Positions 37,207 through 45,820 of a stretch of DNA of 64,000 bases are shown here, in pieces. A program made the translations under genes and the position numbers. The DNA comes from Pseudomonas fluorescens. GTDB lineage: Bacteria > Pseudomonadota > Gammaproteobacteria > Pseudomonadales > Pseudomonadaceae. Where the stretch lies: assembly GCF_902497785.1 (NCBI RefSeq), contig NZ_CABVHK010000018.1:1-64000 (forward strand), read 5' to 3'. The notes below the pieces were generated by a model. The model searched no databases and was not told the origin of the DNA. It saw only the letters and a list, made by a program, of their open reading frames with translations. The number at the start of each line of letters is the position of its first letter. Positions within the stretch are counted from its first letter, which is position 1.

Positions 37207-39016
37207 CCTGCCGGACGACGTCTCAACCGCTCCCCGTGTCGACCGTCTGAGCTGGGCGGAAATCCGTCGCCTGGCCCTGCATCACAAAAAAGCCCTGTGG
37301 ATCGCCAACGGTGTGGCCGTGCTGGCGACCTTGTGCAGCGTGCCGATTCCCTTGTTGCTGCCGCTGCTGGTGGACGAAGTGCTGCTGGGCAACGGCGACA
37401 CCGCGCTCAAGGTCATGAACCACGCGCTGCCCGAGCACTGGCAGAAAGCGGCGGGTTACATCGGCCTGATGTTGCTGGTGACCTTGTTGCTGCGCTGCGG
37501 TGCGTTGTTGTTCAACGTGGTGCAGGCCAAGCTGTTTGCGGCGTTGGCCAAGGACATCGTGTACCGCATTCGCACACGACTGATCGAACGGCTCAAGCGC
37601 ATCTCGCTGGGTGAATACGAAAGCCTGGGCAGCGGCACGGTGACCACGCACCTGGTCACCGACCTGGACACCGTGGACAAATTTGTCGGCGAAACCCTCA
37701 GCCGATTCCTCGTCGCCATGCTCACGCTGGTCGGCACTGCGAGCATTCTGATGTGGATGCACTGGAAGCTGGCGCTGCTGATCATGCTGTTCAATCCGCT
37801 GGTGATCTATGCCACGGTGTTGCTCGGCAAGCGGGTCAAGCACCTGAAGAAACTCGAGAACGACAGCACCTCGCGCTTCACCCAGGCACTCACCGAAACC
37901 CTCGACTCGATTCAGGAAGTACGCGCCGGCAACCGTCAGGGCTTTTTCCTCGGTCGTCTTGGCCAACGGGCGCGTGAGGTCCGCGATTATGCGGTGACCT
38001 CGCAGTGGAAAACCGATGCCTCAAACCGTGCCAGCGGCTTGCTGTTCCAGTTCGGTATCGACATTTTTCGTGCGGCGGCGATGCTCACCGTGTTGTTTTC
38101 CGACCTGTCCATCGGCCAGATGCTCGCGGTGTTCAGCTACCTGTGGTTCATGATCGGTCCGGTGGAACAGTTGCTGAACCTGCAATACGCCTATTACGCC
38201 GCCAGTGGTGCACTGTCGCGGATCAACGAATTGCTGGCCCGCGCCGACGAGCCCGAATACCCGGGCGGTATCGACCCGTTTAACGGTCGCGAAACCGTGG
38301 GCATCGAAGTTCAGGGGTTGAGTTTCGGCTACGGTGACGAACTGGTGTTGAATCAGATGGACCTGTCGATTGCGCCCGGTGAAAAAGTCGCGATCGTCGG
38401 TGCCAGCGGCGGTGGCAAAAGTACCCTGGTGCAGTTGCTGCTGGGGTTGTATACGCCGCTCGCCGGGACGATCCGCTTCGGCGGTTCGACCCAGGAGGAA
38501 ATCGGGCTGGAGACCGTTCGGGAAAATGTCGCCGTGGTCCTGCAGCATCCCGCGCTGTTCAACGACACCATTCGCGCCAACCTGACCATGGGCCGTGAGC
38601 GCAGTGACGATGCCTGCTGGGCGGCGCTGGAAATTGCCCAGTTGCACCAGACGGTCAGCGAACTGCCCAACGGCCTCGACAGCATCGTCGGCCGTTCCGG
38701 CGTGCGTTTGTCCGGCGGCCAGCGCCAACGCCTCGCCATTGCGCGGATGGTGCTGGCCGAGCCGAAAGTGGTGATCCTCGACGAGGCCACTTCAGCGCTG
38801 GATGCGGCGACCGAATACAACCTGCACCAGGCGCTGGCGCGATTCCTGAGCAATCGCACGACGCTGATCATTGCGCACCGGTTGTCTGCGGTTAAGCAGG
38901 CAGACCGGGTGCTGGTGTTCGACGGCGGGAAAATTGCCGAGGACGGCGACCATCAGCAATTGATCGCCGAGGGTGGTTTATACGCCAAACTCTATGGGCA
39001 TTTGCAGCAGATCTAA
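37199..39016 (+). CDS. ABC exporter, fused permease and ATPase
   Basis: 605 aa from the GTG at 37199, which overlaps the DsbA-like stop. A longer frame from 37154 is possible but lies wholly within the DsbA gene. Six transmembrane helices span ~25-310. The nucleotide-binding domain has Walker A GASGGGKSTL (~399), signature LSGGQRQRLA (~503), Walker B VVILDEATSALD and the H-loop IIAHRLS. It is an MsbA/LmrA-type half-transporter acting as a homodimer, probably exporting a lipid or drug. The substrate is unknown. Confidence 0.92.
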   Translation: MHDLPDDVSTAPRVDRLSWAEIRRLALHHKKALWIANGVAVLATLCSVPIPLLLPLLVDEVLLGNGDTALKVMNHALPEHWQKAAGYIGLMLLVTLLLRCGALLFNVVQAKLFAALAKDIVYRIRTRLIERLKRISLGEYESLGSGTVTTHLVTDLDTVDKFVGETLSRFLVAMLTLVGTASILMWMHWKLALLIMLFNPLVIYATVLLGKRVKHLKKLENDSTSRFTQALTETLDSIQEVRAGNRQGFFLGRLGQRAREVRDYAVTSQWKTDASNRASGLLFQFGIDIFRAAAMLTVLFSDLSIGQMLAVFSYLWFMIGPVEQLLNLQYAYYAASGALSRINELLARADEPEYPGGIDPFNGRETVGIEVQGLSFGYGDELVLNQMDLSIAPGEKVAIVGASGGGKSTLVQLLLGLYTPLAGTIRFGGSTQEEIGLETVRENVAVVLQHPALFNDTIRANLTMGRERSDDACWAALEIAQLHQTVSELPNGLDSIVGRSGVRLSGGQRQRLAIARMVLAEPKVVILDEATSALDAATEYNLHQALARFLSNRTTLIIAHRLSAVKQADRVLVFDGGKIAEDGDHQQLIAEGGLYAKLYGHLQQI

Positions 39017-39144
39017 GTCCGCCTCCCCACGTAAGCAAAGTGAACGGTGCAGCAGGCTCAAGGTCTGTTCAAAAGTGTGTGCCCGATCACCCGGTTGCGC
39101 CACGCGACGCTGTTACTATGCTGGTTTCGGGTACAAGCTTTCCT

Positions 39145-39180
39145 GGCTTGCCTAGAGTGATAACCCATCCTAGGCTAGCC
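39145..39180. repeat. Inverted repeat upstream of the GGDEF/EAL gene
   Basis: GGCTTGCCTAG (39145-39155) and CTAGGCTAGCC (39170-39180) pair with one mismatch across a 14-base loop. It ends 51 bases before the start at 39232. Possible operator or leader hairpin. Confidence 0.45.
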
Positions 39181-39231
39181 TTAGCGATTTCGTCCGGACG
39201 ACGATCAAGCAGTGCTAAAAATAGGGACCTC

Positions 39232-41691
39232 ATGAATCAAACGCGGACTCTCGGAACGCCACGGTTGCTGGGCATCGTCTGGCCATTTATCGCCGTAGTG
39301 CTGTTTCAAGCCCTGTTGGGTGGTGTCAGCCTGTACGTTTTGTCGGCGGTGCGGGGCTACGTGGCAGGTGAAAGTCTTTGGTCAAAGGGCCAGAAAGACG
39401 CCATCTATTACCTCAATCTCTACGCCGACAGCCGCGATGAGACGATTTTCAACCAATACCGCAATTCGATCGCCGTCCCCCAGGGTGGTCATGAGTTGCG
39501 GCTGGCACTCGATCAACAGCCGCCGGATATCGGCGCCGCTCGCCAGGCAATTCTCAAGGGCGGCAACCACCCCGACGACGTCTCCAGCCTGATCTGGCTG
39601 TACCTTAACTTCCGACACTTCACTTACCTCGAGAAAGCCATCGATCTGTGGACGGTGGGCGACGGGTATCTGGTGCGTCTGGATGATGTCGCTCGGGACA
39701 TGCACCAGCGCATCTCGGCCAGCCAGGCCTCCGAGAGCGATATCAAACGCTGGAAGAATCAGATTTTCGCCATCAACGATGAAGTGACGCCGGCAGCGAA
39801 GGCCTTCAGTGATGCCTTGGGCGAAGGTTCGCGGGTCATTCTGCGCCTGCTGCTGGTGACGAACCTCGCCACCGCGCTGGGCCTGATTGTCCTGGCCCTG
39901 ATGCGCACGCACAAATTGCTCAAGCAGCGTCACGCCTTTGCCGATGCGCTGCAGTTGGAGAAAGACCGGGCGCAAATTACCCTGCAGTCGATTGGCGATG
40001 GCGTGATCACTACGGACGTCGAAGGCGCAATCGCCTACATGAATCCAGCGGCGGAAGCGTTGACGCACTGGAAAGCGGAACAGGCGACGGGCCTGCCCCT
40101 GGCCGCGTTGTTCAATCTGCTGGACGAGAACGCCCAGACCGATGGCTTTACGCTGATCGAGCACATTTTGAGCGGTCAGCTCAGCGGCGGCAGCGAACAT
40201 TCAAAACTGATTCAGCGGCTGGATGGCAGCACGGTGTCGGTCACGCTGGTCGGCGCGCCGATCCGCAATGCCGGCAAAGTCAGCGGCACCGTGCTGGTCC
40301 TGCACGACATGACCCAGGAGCGGCAATACATCGCCAATCTGTCCTGGCAGGCGACTCACGACGCCTTGACCGGCCTCGCCAACCGCCGCGAGTTCGAGTA
40401 TCGCCTCGAACAGGTCCTGCACAACCTGACCCGGCAGCCGGGGCGTCACGCGCTGATGTTCCTCGATCTGGATCAGTTCAAACTGGTCAACGATACCTGC
40501 GGCCACGCGGCGGGTGACGAGTTGCTGCGCCATATCTGCGCGCTGTTGCAATCGGGTTTGCGCGAGGGCGATACCCTGGCCCGGCTGGGCGGTGACGAAT
40601 TTGGCATCCTGCTGGAGAATTGCTCGCCGGAAGCCTCGGAAAAAATCGCCGAAGGCCTGCGTCAGACCGTGCAGAACCTGCACTTTGTCTGGAAGGGGCG
40701 GCCGTTCGTGACCACCGTGAGCATCGGGCTGGTGCATGTAAACCAACAGCCGACCACCCTTGAAACATCCCTGCGCGCTGCCGATATGGCCTGCTACATG
40801 GCCAAGGAAAAGGGCCGCAACCGGGTGCAGGTCTATCACGCCGATGACTCGGAACTGTCCCTGCGCTTCGGCGAAATGGCGTGGGTGCAGCGCTTGCACA
40901 TGGCGCTAGAGGAAGACCGCTTTTGTCTGTACTCCCAGGAAATTGCGGCCATTGGTCATGTTGACCCGGGTGGCGGGCATATCGAAATTCTATTGCGCCT
41001 GCATGACGAGGCCGGGCGCATGATTCTGCCCGACAGCTTTATTCCTGCGGCAGAGCGTTATGGGCTGATGACGTCGCTGGATCGCTGGGTCGTGCAGAAC
41101 GTATTCAAGATCATTGCCCAATGTATCGCTGAAAAGCGCAAAGGGCCTTTGGCGATGTGTGCGATTAATCTGTCAGGCACTACTATCGGAGATGAAGCGT
41201 TTCTGGACTTCCTTCGTGAACAGTTCATAACTTATGCCATTCCTCCTGAAATGATTTGTTTTGAAATCACTGAAACCAGCGCCATTTCCAATCTGGGCAG
41301 TGCAATCAGATTTATTAATGAGCTCAAAGGCTTAGGTTGCCATTTTTCGCTAGACGACTTTTGCGCCGGAATGTCCTCGTTCGCTTACTTGAAACATTTG
41401 CCTGTAGACTTCCTGAAGATCGACGGGAGTTTCGTAAAGGATATGCTGGACGACCCGATTAACCGAGCCATGGTCGAAGTGATCAATCACATCGGTCATG
41501 TCATGGGTAAGCGAACGATTGCAGAGTTTGTTGAAACACCCCAGATTGAGCAGGCATTGCTGGAGATAGGGGTGGATTACGCTCAAGGCTATGTCATTGA
41601 GCGGCCAAGTCTGTTTACCTGCGAAAGTTTGCAAAGTCGTCCTGCCAGGCCTCAACCCTTGTTATTCAAGGCGCCTGGCACATTCCGTTGA
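39232..41691 (+). CDS. Membrane PAS-GGDEF-EAL cyclic-di-GMP protein
   Basis: 819 aa from the ATG at 39232 (AGGGA four bases upstream). TM helices at ~13-33 and ~200-222 flank a periplasmic sensor. A PAS domain (~240-350) precedes GGDEF (motif intact at 453-457, RLGGDEFGIL) with an RxxD inhibitory site (REGD) five residues before it. The EAL domain (~555-800) has EIL in place of EAL (E585) but keeps DDFCAGMSSFAYLK and the KIDGSFV lysine. Both activities are plausible: a diguanylate cyclase with product inhibition and a phosphodiesterase. The last third has visibly lower GC in places. Confidence 0.92.
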   Translation: MNQTRTLGTPRLLGIVWPFIAVVLFQALLGGVSLYVLSAVRGYVAGESLWSKGQKDAIYYLNLYADSRDETIFNQYRNSIAVPQGGHELRLALDQQPPDIGAARQAILKGGNHPDDVSSLIWLYLNFRHFTYLEKAIDLWTVGDGYLVRLDDVARDMHQRISASQASESDIKRWKNQIFAINDEVTPAAKAFSDALGEGSRVILRLLLVTNLATALGLIVLALMRTHKLLKQRHAFADALQLEKDRAQITLQSIGDGVITTDVEGAIAYMNPAAEALTHWKAEQATGLPLAALFNLLDENAQTDGFTLIEHILSGQLSGGSEHSKLIQRLDGSTVSVTLVGAPIRNAGKVSGTVLVLHDMTQERQYIANLSWQATHDALTGLANRREFEYRLEQVLHNLTRQPGRHALMFLDLDQFKLVNDTCGHAAGDELLRHICALLQSGLREGDTLARLGGDEFGILLENCSPEASEKIAEGLRQTVQNLHFVWKGRPFVTTVSIGLVHVNQQPTTLETSLRAADMACYMAKEKGRNRVQVYHADDSELSLRFGEMAWVQRLHMALEEDRFCLYSQEIAAIGHVDPGGGHIEILLRLHDEAGRMILPDSFIPAAERYGLMTSLDRWVVQNVFKIIAQCIAEKRKGPLAMCAINLSGTTIGDEAFLDFLREQFITYAIPPEMICFEITETSAISNLGSAIRFINELKGLGCHFSLDDFCAGMSSFAYLKHLPVDFLKIDGSFVKDMLDDPINRAMVEVINHIGHVMGKRTIAEFVETPQIEQALLEIGVDYAQGYVIERPSLFTCESLQSRPARPQPLLFKAPGTFR

Positions 41692-41736
41692 AATCTCTTG
41701 CTGATCCTTACAATCACAATCAAAAGGAACCCGACA

Positions 41737-42531
41737 GTGATCGACTCATTCAACCGAACCGGACCCCTCATGGAAGCTGCAAGTTATCCCGCCTGGGCTC
41801 AACAGCTCATTCAGGATTGCAGCGAGAGTAAACGCCGGGTTGTCGAACATGAACTGTATCGGCGCATGCGCGATAACAAGCTTAGTGCCAAGACCATGCG
41901 TCAGTACCTGATTGGTGGCTGGCCAGTGGTCGAACAGTTCGCGTTGTATATGGCACAAAACCTGACCAAGACGCGCTTTGCCCGCCATCCCGGCGAGGAC
42001 ATGGCGCGTCGCTGGTTGATGCGCAACATCCGCGTGGAATTGAACCACGCCGATTATTGGGTGCATTGGAGCCGTGCTCATGGCGTGAGCCTGGAAGATC
42101 TGCAAGCGCAACAGGTCGCCCCGGAGTTGCATGCCTTGAGCCACTGGTGCTGGCACACCAGTTCCTCGGATTCGCTGATCGTTGCCATCGCGGCTACCAA
42201 CTACGCCATTGAAGGTGCGACCGGCGAATGGTCAGCGGTGGTTTGCTCCACGGGTGTGTACGCGGCAGCGTTCCCCGAGGAAGATCGCAAGCGCGCCATG
42301 AAGTGGCTTAAGATGCACGCCCAGTACGACGATGCCCATCCATGGGAAGCACTGGAAATCATCTGCACGCTGGCGGGGATGAACCCGAGTAAATCCCTGC
42401 AGGTGGAGCTGCGTCAGGCCGTTTGCAAAAGCTACGACTACATGTTCCTGTTCCTGGAACGCTGCATGCAGCTCGAGCATGCGGAAAAGGCCCCGGTCGC
42501 GCGTGAACGCATGGCGCTGGCTGAAAGCTGA
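41737..42531 (+). CDS. Iron-containing haem-oxygenase-fold (TenA/PqqC-like) protein
   Basis: 264 aa from the GTG at 41737, which has AAGGAA seven bases upstream; the ATG at 41770 has no such site. The all-helical sequence carries the metal ligands of haem-oxygenase-like diiron enzymes: E37/E39 in VEHEL, E101 and H104 in VELNHADYW, E159 in AIEGATGEW, and H194, D198/D199 and H201 in MHAQYDDAHPWEALE. Pseudomonas homologues are often called TenA-family regulators, but these ligands suggest an oxidase or oxygenase. The substrate is unknown. It follows the c-di-GMP gene by 45 bases. Confidence 0.8.
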   Translation: MIDSFNRTGPLMEAASYPAWAQQLIQDCSESKRRVVEHELYRRMRDNKLSAKTMRQYLIGGWPVVEQFALYMAQNLTKTRFARHPGEDMARRWLMRNIRVELNHADYWVHWSRAHGVSLEDLQAQQVAPELHALSHWCWHTSSSDSLIVAIAATNYAIEGATGEWSAVVCSTGVYAAAFPEEDRKRAMKWLKMHAQYDDAHPWEALEIICTLAGMNPSKSLQVELRQAVCKSYDYMFLFLERCMQLEHAEKAPVARERMALAES

Positions 42532-42550
42532 TCCGTTGTTCACCGCATAA

Positions 42551-42592
42551 AAAAGCCCGCTTCCCCGGTAACGCCAGGGGAGCGGGCTTTTT
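42551..42592. terminator. Bidirectional terminator
   Basis: AAAAGCCCGCTTCCCC pairs with GGGGAGCGGGCTTTTT with one bulge. A run on one side and T run on the other serve both the iron-protein gene and sugE. Confidence 0.9.
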
Positions 42593-42610
42593 CGTATCGA
42601 CTGCCGGTAA

Positions 42611-42925
42611 TCAGGTGCTGACTTTCAGTCCAATCAGCCCGGCAATGATCAGCGCCACACTGGCGAGCCTGAACAGCGCCATGGATTCACCAAACAGAAT
42701 GATCCCGGCGATGACCGTGCCGACTGCACCCACGCCTGTCCAGATGGCGTAGGCGGTGCCCAGCGGCAACTCCTTCATGGCAAGCCCGAGCAGACCCAGG
42801 CTGATGATCATGGCGCCAACGGTCAATGCGGTAGGGAGAGGGCGGCTGAAGCCGTCGGTGTATTTCAGGCCGACAGCCCAGCCCACTTCAAACAGGCCGG
42901 CAAAAAACAGAATGATCCAGGACAA
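42611..42925 (-). CDS. sugE: Guanidinium exporter Gdx/SugE (SMR family)
   Basis: 104 aa, four transmembrane helices. The N-terminus MSWIILFFAGLFEVGWAVGL and the KYTDGFSRPLPTALTV stretch are of the SugE/Gdx subtype rather than EmrE; E13 is the conserved proton/substrate site. Gdx proteins export guanidinium in exchange for protons. The start is TTG at 42925, fixed by GGAGG six bases upstream and the conserved MSW beginning. The leader holds two ACGA-loop hairpins that look like a guanidine-II riboswitch, which supports the guanidinium function. Confidence 0.93.
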   Translation of the reverse strand: MSWIILFFAGLFEVGWAVGLKYTDGFSRPLPTALTVGAMIISLGLLGLAMKELPLGTAYAIWTGVGAVGTVIAGIILFGESMALFRLASVALIIAGLIGLKVST

Positions 42926-42945
42926 GAGAGACCTCCATCGATTGA

Positions 42946-42996
42946 CGGGGTCGTCCCCGGATTAATGGCTCGAACGAGCAGCGAGGTCGTCCACGC
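42946..42996 (-). promoter_or_regulatory. Candidate guanidine-II (mini-ykkC) riboswitch
   Basis: On the minus strand two hairpins carry the diagnostic ACGA tetraloop. P1 is GCGTGG-ACGA-CCTCGC (42996-42981, one T.T mismatch). P2 is CGGGG-ACGA-CCCCG (42959-42946). The 21-base linker contains a further GCTCG/CGAGC hairpin. P2 ends ten bases before the Shine-Dalgarno of sugE, the expected place for translational control by guanidinium. Recognition is by eye. Confidence 0.8.
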
Positions 42997-43044
42997 ATTG
43001 CGCAACATAGTGCCCATCATTAAACCGGCGATCAAGTTGGCGAA

Positions 43045-44010
43045 TCAGTCAGTGACCTGCCGCGCCGCGGTTTCCCGATCTTCTTTCTCGCTCATCCGGC
43101 GGAAATACGTCGAAAGCAAGGCCCCGGAAATGTTGTGCCACACGCTGAACAACGCACTTGGCACCGCCGCCAGCGGTGAGAAGTGCGCGCTGGCCAGCGC
43201 AGCGCCTAATCCGGAGTTTTGCATCCCGACTTCCAGGGCCAGGGTTTTGCGCTGGGCCAGTGGTAATTTGAACAGGTGTCCGGTGAGATAGCCCAGCAGG
43301 TAACCAAAGCTGTTATGCAGCATCACCACGGCCATGATCAGCAGCCCGGATTCGGCAATCTTCGCCTGACTGGCGGCGACCACCGCTGCCACGATGATCA
43401 CGATGCTCACCACCGAAACCAGTGGCAAAACCTCGACGGCGTATCGAGCCCGGGCACCCAGCACGCGCTGCGCGACTAAGCCCAGCACGATGGGTAGCAG
43501 AACGATCTGTAGAATCGACCAGAACAAGTCCATGAACGAGACGGGCAGCCAGGCCGATGCGAGCAGCCAGATCAGCGCCGGGGTCAGCAGAGGGGCGAGC
43601 AACGTGGTGATGGCAGAGATGGCTACCGCCAAGGCAAGGTCCCCTCGCGCCAGCCAGGTCATGACGTTGGATGAGGTGCCACTTGGGCAGCAGCCGACCA
43701 GAATCACCCCGACAGCTATTTCCGGTGGCAGGCTGAATACCTGGCATAGCAACCAGGCCATGCCAGGCATGATTACGAACTGGGCGATGACGCCGAGCGC
43801 GACACGCCATGGGTGGCGAGCGACTTCGGCGAAGTCTTCGAGTTTGAGGGTCAGGCCCATGCCGAACATCACTAGGCCCAGCAACGGTACGATGGCGCCT
43901 TTCAGGCCGATGAACCATGCCGGTTGCAGGAATGCCACGACGGCGAAAATCAGTACCCAGTAAGCGAAGGTGTTGCCGACGAAGCGACTTAATGCAGCCA
44001 GTGCACGCAT
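43045..44010 (-). CDS. Bile acid:sodium symporter-family transporter
   Basis: 321 aa with nine or ten hydrophobic helices. Family signatures include VMFGMGLTLKLEDF near residue 50, GCCPSGTSSNVMTWLARGD near 105 and GMQNSGLGAALA near 260. Bacterial members (P-type SBF/BASS) carry organic anions such as pantoate, pyruvate-like acids or taurocholate with sodium. The substrate here is unknown. AAGGA lies ten bases before the ATG. Confidence 0.92.
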   Translation of the reverse strand: MRALAALSRFVGNTFAYWVLIFAVVAFLQPAWFIGLKGAIVPLLGLVMFGMGLTLKLEDFAEVARHPWRVALGVIAQFVIMPGMAWLLCQVFSLPPEIAVGVILVGCCPSGTSSNVMTWLARGDLALAVAISAITTLLAPLLTPALIWLLASAWLPVSFMDLFWSILQIVLLPIVLGLVAQRVLGARARYAVEVLPLVSVVSIVIIVAAVVAASQAKIAESGLLIMAVVMLHNSFGYLLGYLTGHLFKLPLAQRKTLALEVGMQNSGLGAALASAHFSPLAAVPSALFSVWHNISGALLSTYFRRMSEKEDRETAARQVTD

Positions 44011-44046
44011 GGCCTGATCCTTATTTTAAGTAGCACCACAAAAACC

Positions 44047-44148
44047 TGTAGGAGCGAGCTCGCTCGCGAAAAACGTGAAGGATGGCGCGCTGCTGTCTGG
44101 AGAAACACGTCGCTCTCAAGTTCATCGCGAGCGAGCTCGCTCCTACAG
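44047..44148. repeat. REPIN, inverted pair (family E)
   Basis: GTAGGAGCGAGCTCGCTCGC and its inverse around ~60 bases, a variant of family B with GAGCTC in place of GCCTGC. It is located between the symporter gene and rdgC. Confidence 0.9.
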
Positions 44149-44164
44149 TAGAGATCACCTGCCT

Positions 44165-45085
44165 TTAGATCCCTTGCGGCAGCTCTTCACCGCCCAACGC
44201 TTCAACCAGCGCCGGCAGGAAATCGCCGAAGGTCAGCATCATCAGGGTAAAGCTGGCGTCCAGCTGGCCGAGGGCTTCTTCGCCGCCGTCCTGTTCCGCC
44301 TGATCCTGTAGCAGGTCTTCAAACTTCAGACGCTTGACCACCATCTTGTCGTCGAGGACGAAAGACAGTTTGTCCTGCCACGCCAGGGACAGTTGAGTCA
44401 CCACTTTGCCGGTGCTCAAATGCAGCTGGATTTCTTCGCTGGTCAGGTCCTGACGCTTGCAGCGCACGATGCCGCCGTCTTCGTGGGTGTCGCGCAGTTC
44501 GCACTCGTCCAGCACGAAGAAATCGTCCGCGGCTTTCTGAGTGGTGACCCATTCGGTCATGGTCGCGGTCGGGGACATTTTTACGGTCAGCGGGCGTACC
44601 GGCAGCGTGCCAATCACTTCGCGCAGCGTAGACAGCAAGTCTTCGGCACGTTTCGGGCTGGCCGAGTTGACCAGGATCAGACCTTGTTTCGGGGCAATGG
44701 CGGCGAAGGTCGACGAGCGACGGATAAAGGCGCGAGGCAAGAAGGCCTGGATGATTTCATCCTTGATCTGGTCGCGTTCCTTTTTGTAGACCTTGCGCAT
44801 TTGTTCGGCTTCGATCTCGTCGACCTTTTCCTTGACCGCGTCACGCACAACGCTGCCCGGCAAGATGCGCTCTTCCTTGCGAGCGGAGATCAGCAGGAAG
44901 TCGCCGCTGACGTGCACCAGAGGTGCATCTTCGCCTTTGCCAAATGGCGCGACGAAACCGTAGGTGGTCAACTCCTGGCTTGCACAGGGACGCGCCAGTT
45001 TGGTGGCCAGTGCAGTTTCCAACGCCTCGGCATCAAAAGGCAGATCTTGGGTCAGGCGATAGATAAGCAGGTTTTTGAACCACAT
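44165..45085 (-). CDS. rdgC: Recombination-associated protein RdgC
   Basis: 306 aa from the ATG at 45085, the usual RdgC length; an eight-residue extension to 45109 is possible. It begins MWFKNLLIYRLTQDLPFDAE and contains the typical FLPRAFIRRSSTFAAI and LWVDTRGL-like MLTFGDFLPALVEALGGEE ends. RdgC forms a ring dimer that coats double-stranded DNA and limits RecA. AGGAG is 11 bases upstream. It is divergent from the tRNA cluster. Confidence 0.96.
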   Translation of the reverse strand: MWFKNLLIYRLTQDLPFDAEALETALATKLARPCASQELTTYGFVAPFGKGEDAPLVHVSGDFLLISARKEERILPGSVVRDAVKEKVDEIEAEQMRKVYKKERDQIKDEIIQAFLPRAFIRRSSTFAAIAPKQGLILVNSASPKRAEDLLSTLREVIGTLPVRPLTVKMSPTATMTEWVTTQKAADDFFVLDECELRDTHEDGGIVRCKRQDLTSEEIQLHLSTGKVVTQLSLAWQDKLSFVLDDKMVVKRLKFEDLLQDQAEQDGGEEALGQLDASFTLMMLTFGDFLPALVEALGGEELPQGI

Positions 45086-45195
45086 GGGGCGAGTCTCTCC
45101 TTTATACAAAGTGGGGCATTATTCTCTTCGTGGCGCCATAGGCCAACCCTTCTCTAAGCCTTTGGAAGGCCTGAAAAAATTATTTAAGAAAGTGC

Positions 45196-45224
45196 TTGCC
45201 AGAGGTGAGGTCGCTCCGTAGAAT
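45196..45224 (+). promoter_or_regulatory. Sigma-70-type promoter of the tRNA cluster
   Basis: TTGCCA, exactly 17 bases, then TAGAAT; the -10 ends 21 bases before the first tRNA-Val. Confidence 0.65.
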
Positions 45225-45245
45225 GCGCGCCACACCGAAAGTGAA

Positions 45246-45321
45246 GGGTGATTAGCTCAGCTGGGAGAGCGTCTGCCTTACAAGCAGAATGTCGGCGGTT
45301 CGATCCCGTCATCACCCACCA
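45246..45321 (+). tRNA. tRNA-Val (UAC), copy 1
   Basis: 76 bases including encoded CCA. The acceptor GGGTGAT pairs with ATCACCC. The anticodon loop CTTACAA gives TAC at 45279-45281. D-arm GCTC...GAGC and T-arm GGTTCGATCC are normal. Confidence 0.97.
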
Positions 45322-45340
45322 TTCGCTTCAAGTGTTACGC

Positions 45341-45417
45341 GCAGCGGTAGTTCAGTCGGTTAGAATACCGGCCTGTCACGCCGGGGGTCGCGGGTTCGAG
45401 TCCCGTCCGCTGCGCCA
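45341..45417 (+). tRNA. tRNA-Asp (GUC), copy 1
   Basis: 77 bases including CCA. The acceptor GCAGCGG pairs with CCGCTGC. The anticodon stem-loop CCGGCCTGTCACGCCGG gives GTC. The G discriminator is as expected for tRNA-Asp. Confidence 0.97.
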
Positions 45418-45461
45418 TATTCGGTAACCTGGAACGCTGAACGCCAGGTCACCACGGAAAA

Positions 45462-45484
45462 GCCCGCTCACGCGGGTTTTTTTC
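45462..45484 (+). terminator. Terminator after tRNA pair 1
   Basis: CCCGC / GCGGG stem with a four-base loop and T7. Confidence 0.8.
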
Positions 45485-45605
45485 TGCCTGAAGTTCCTGC
45501 AGGTTGCATCGTTTCATTGGTTTTCAGATTTTTTTGAGATATTTATCAATTAAATCAACATGTTATGAAAAACTGTGGCACAATGCGCCCCGCAACGAAG
45601 GTAAA

Positions 45606-45681
45606 GGGTGATTAGCTCAGCTGGGAGAGCGTCTGCCTTACAAGCAGAATGTCGGCGGTTCGATCCCGTCATCACCCACCA
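45606..45681 (+). tRNA. tRNA-Val (UAC), copy 2
   Basis: Identical in sequence to copy 1 and exactly 360 bases downstream of it. Anticodon TAC at 45639-45641, CCA encoded. Confidence 0.97.
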
Positions 45682-45700
45682 TTTACGTTCAACGCTACGC

Positions 45701-45777
45701 GCAGCGGTAGTTCAGTCGGTTAGAATACCGGCCTGTCACGCCGGGGGTCGCGGGTTCGAGTCCCGTCCGCTGCGCCA
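45701..45777 (+). tRNA. tRNA-Asp (GUC), copy 2
   Basis: Identical in sequence to copy 1 and exactly 360 bases downstream. CCA encoded. Confidence 0.97.
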
Positions 45778-45820
45778 TATTTGGTAACCTGGAACGCTGA
45801 ACGCCAGGTCACCACGGAAA

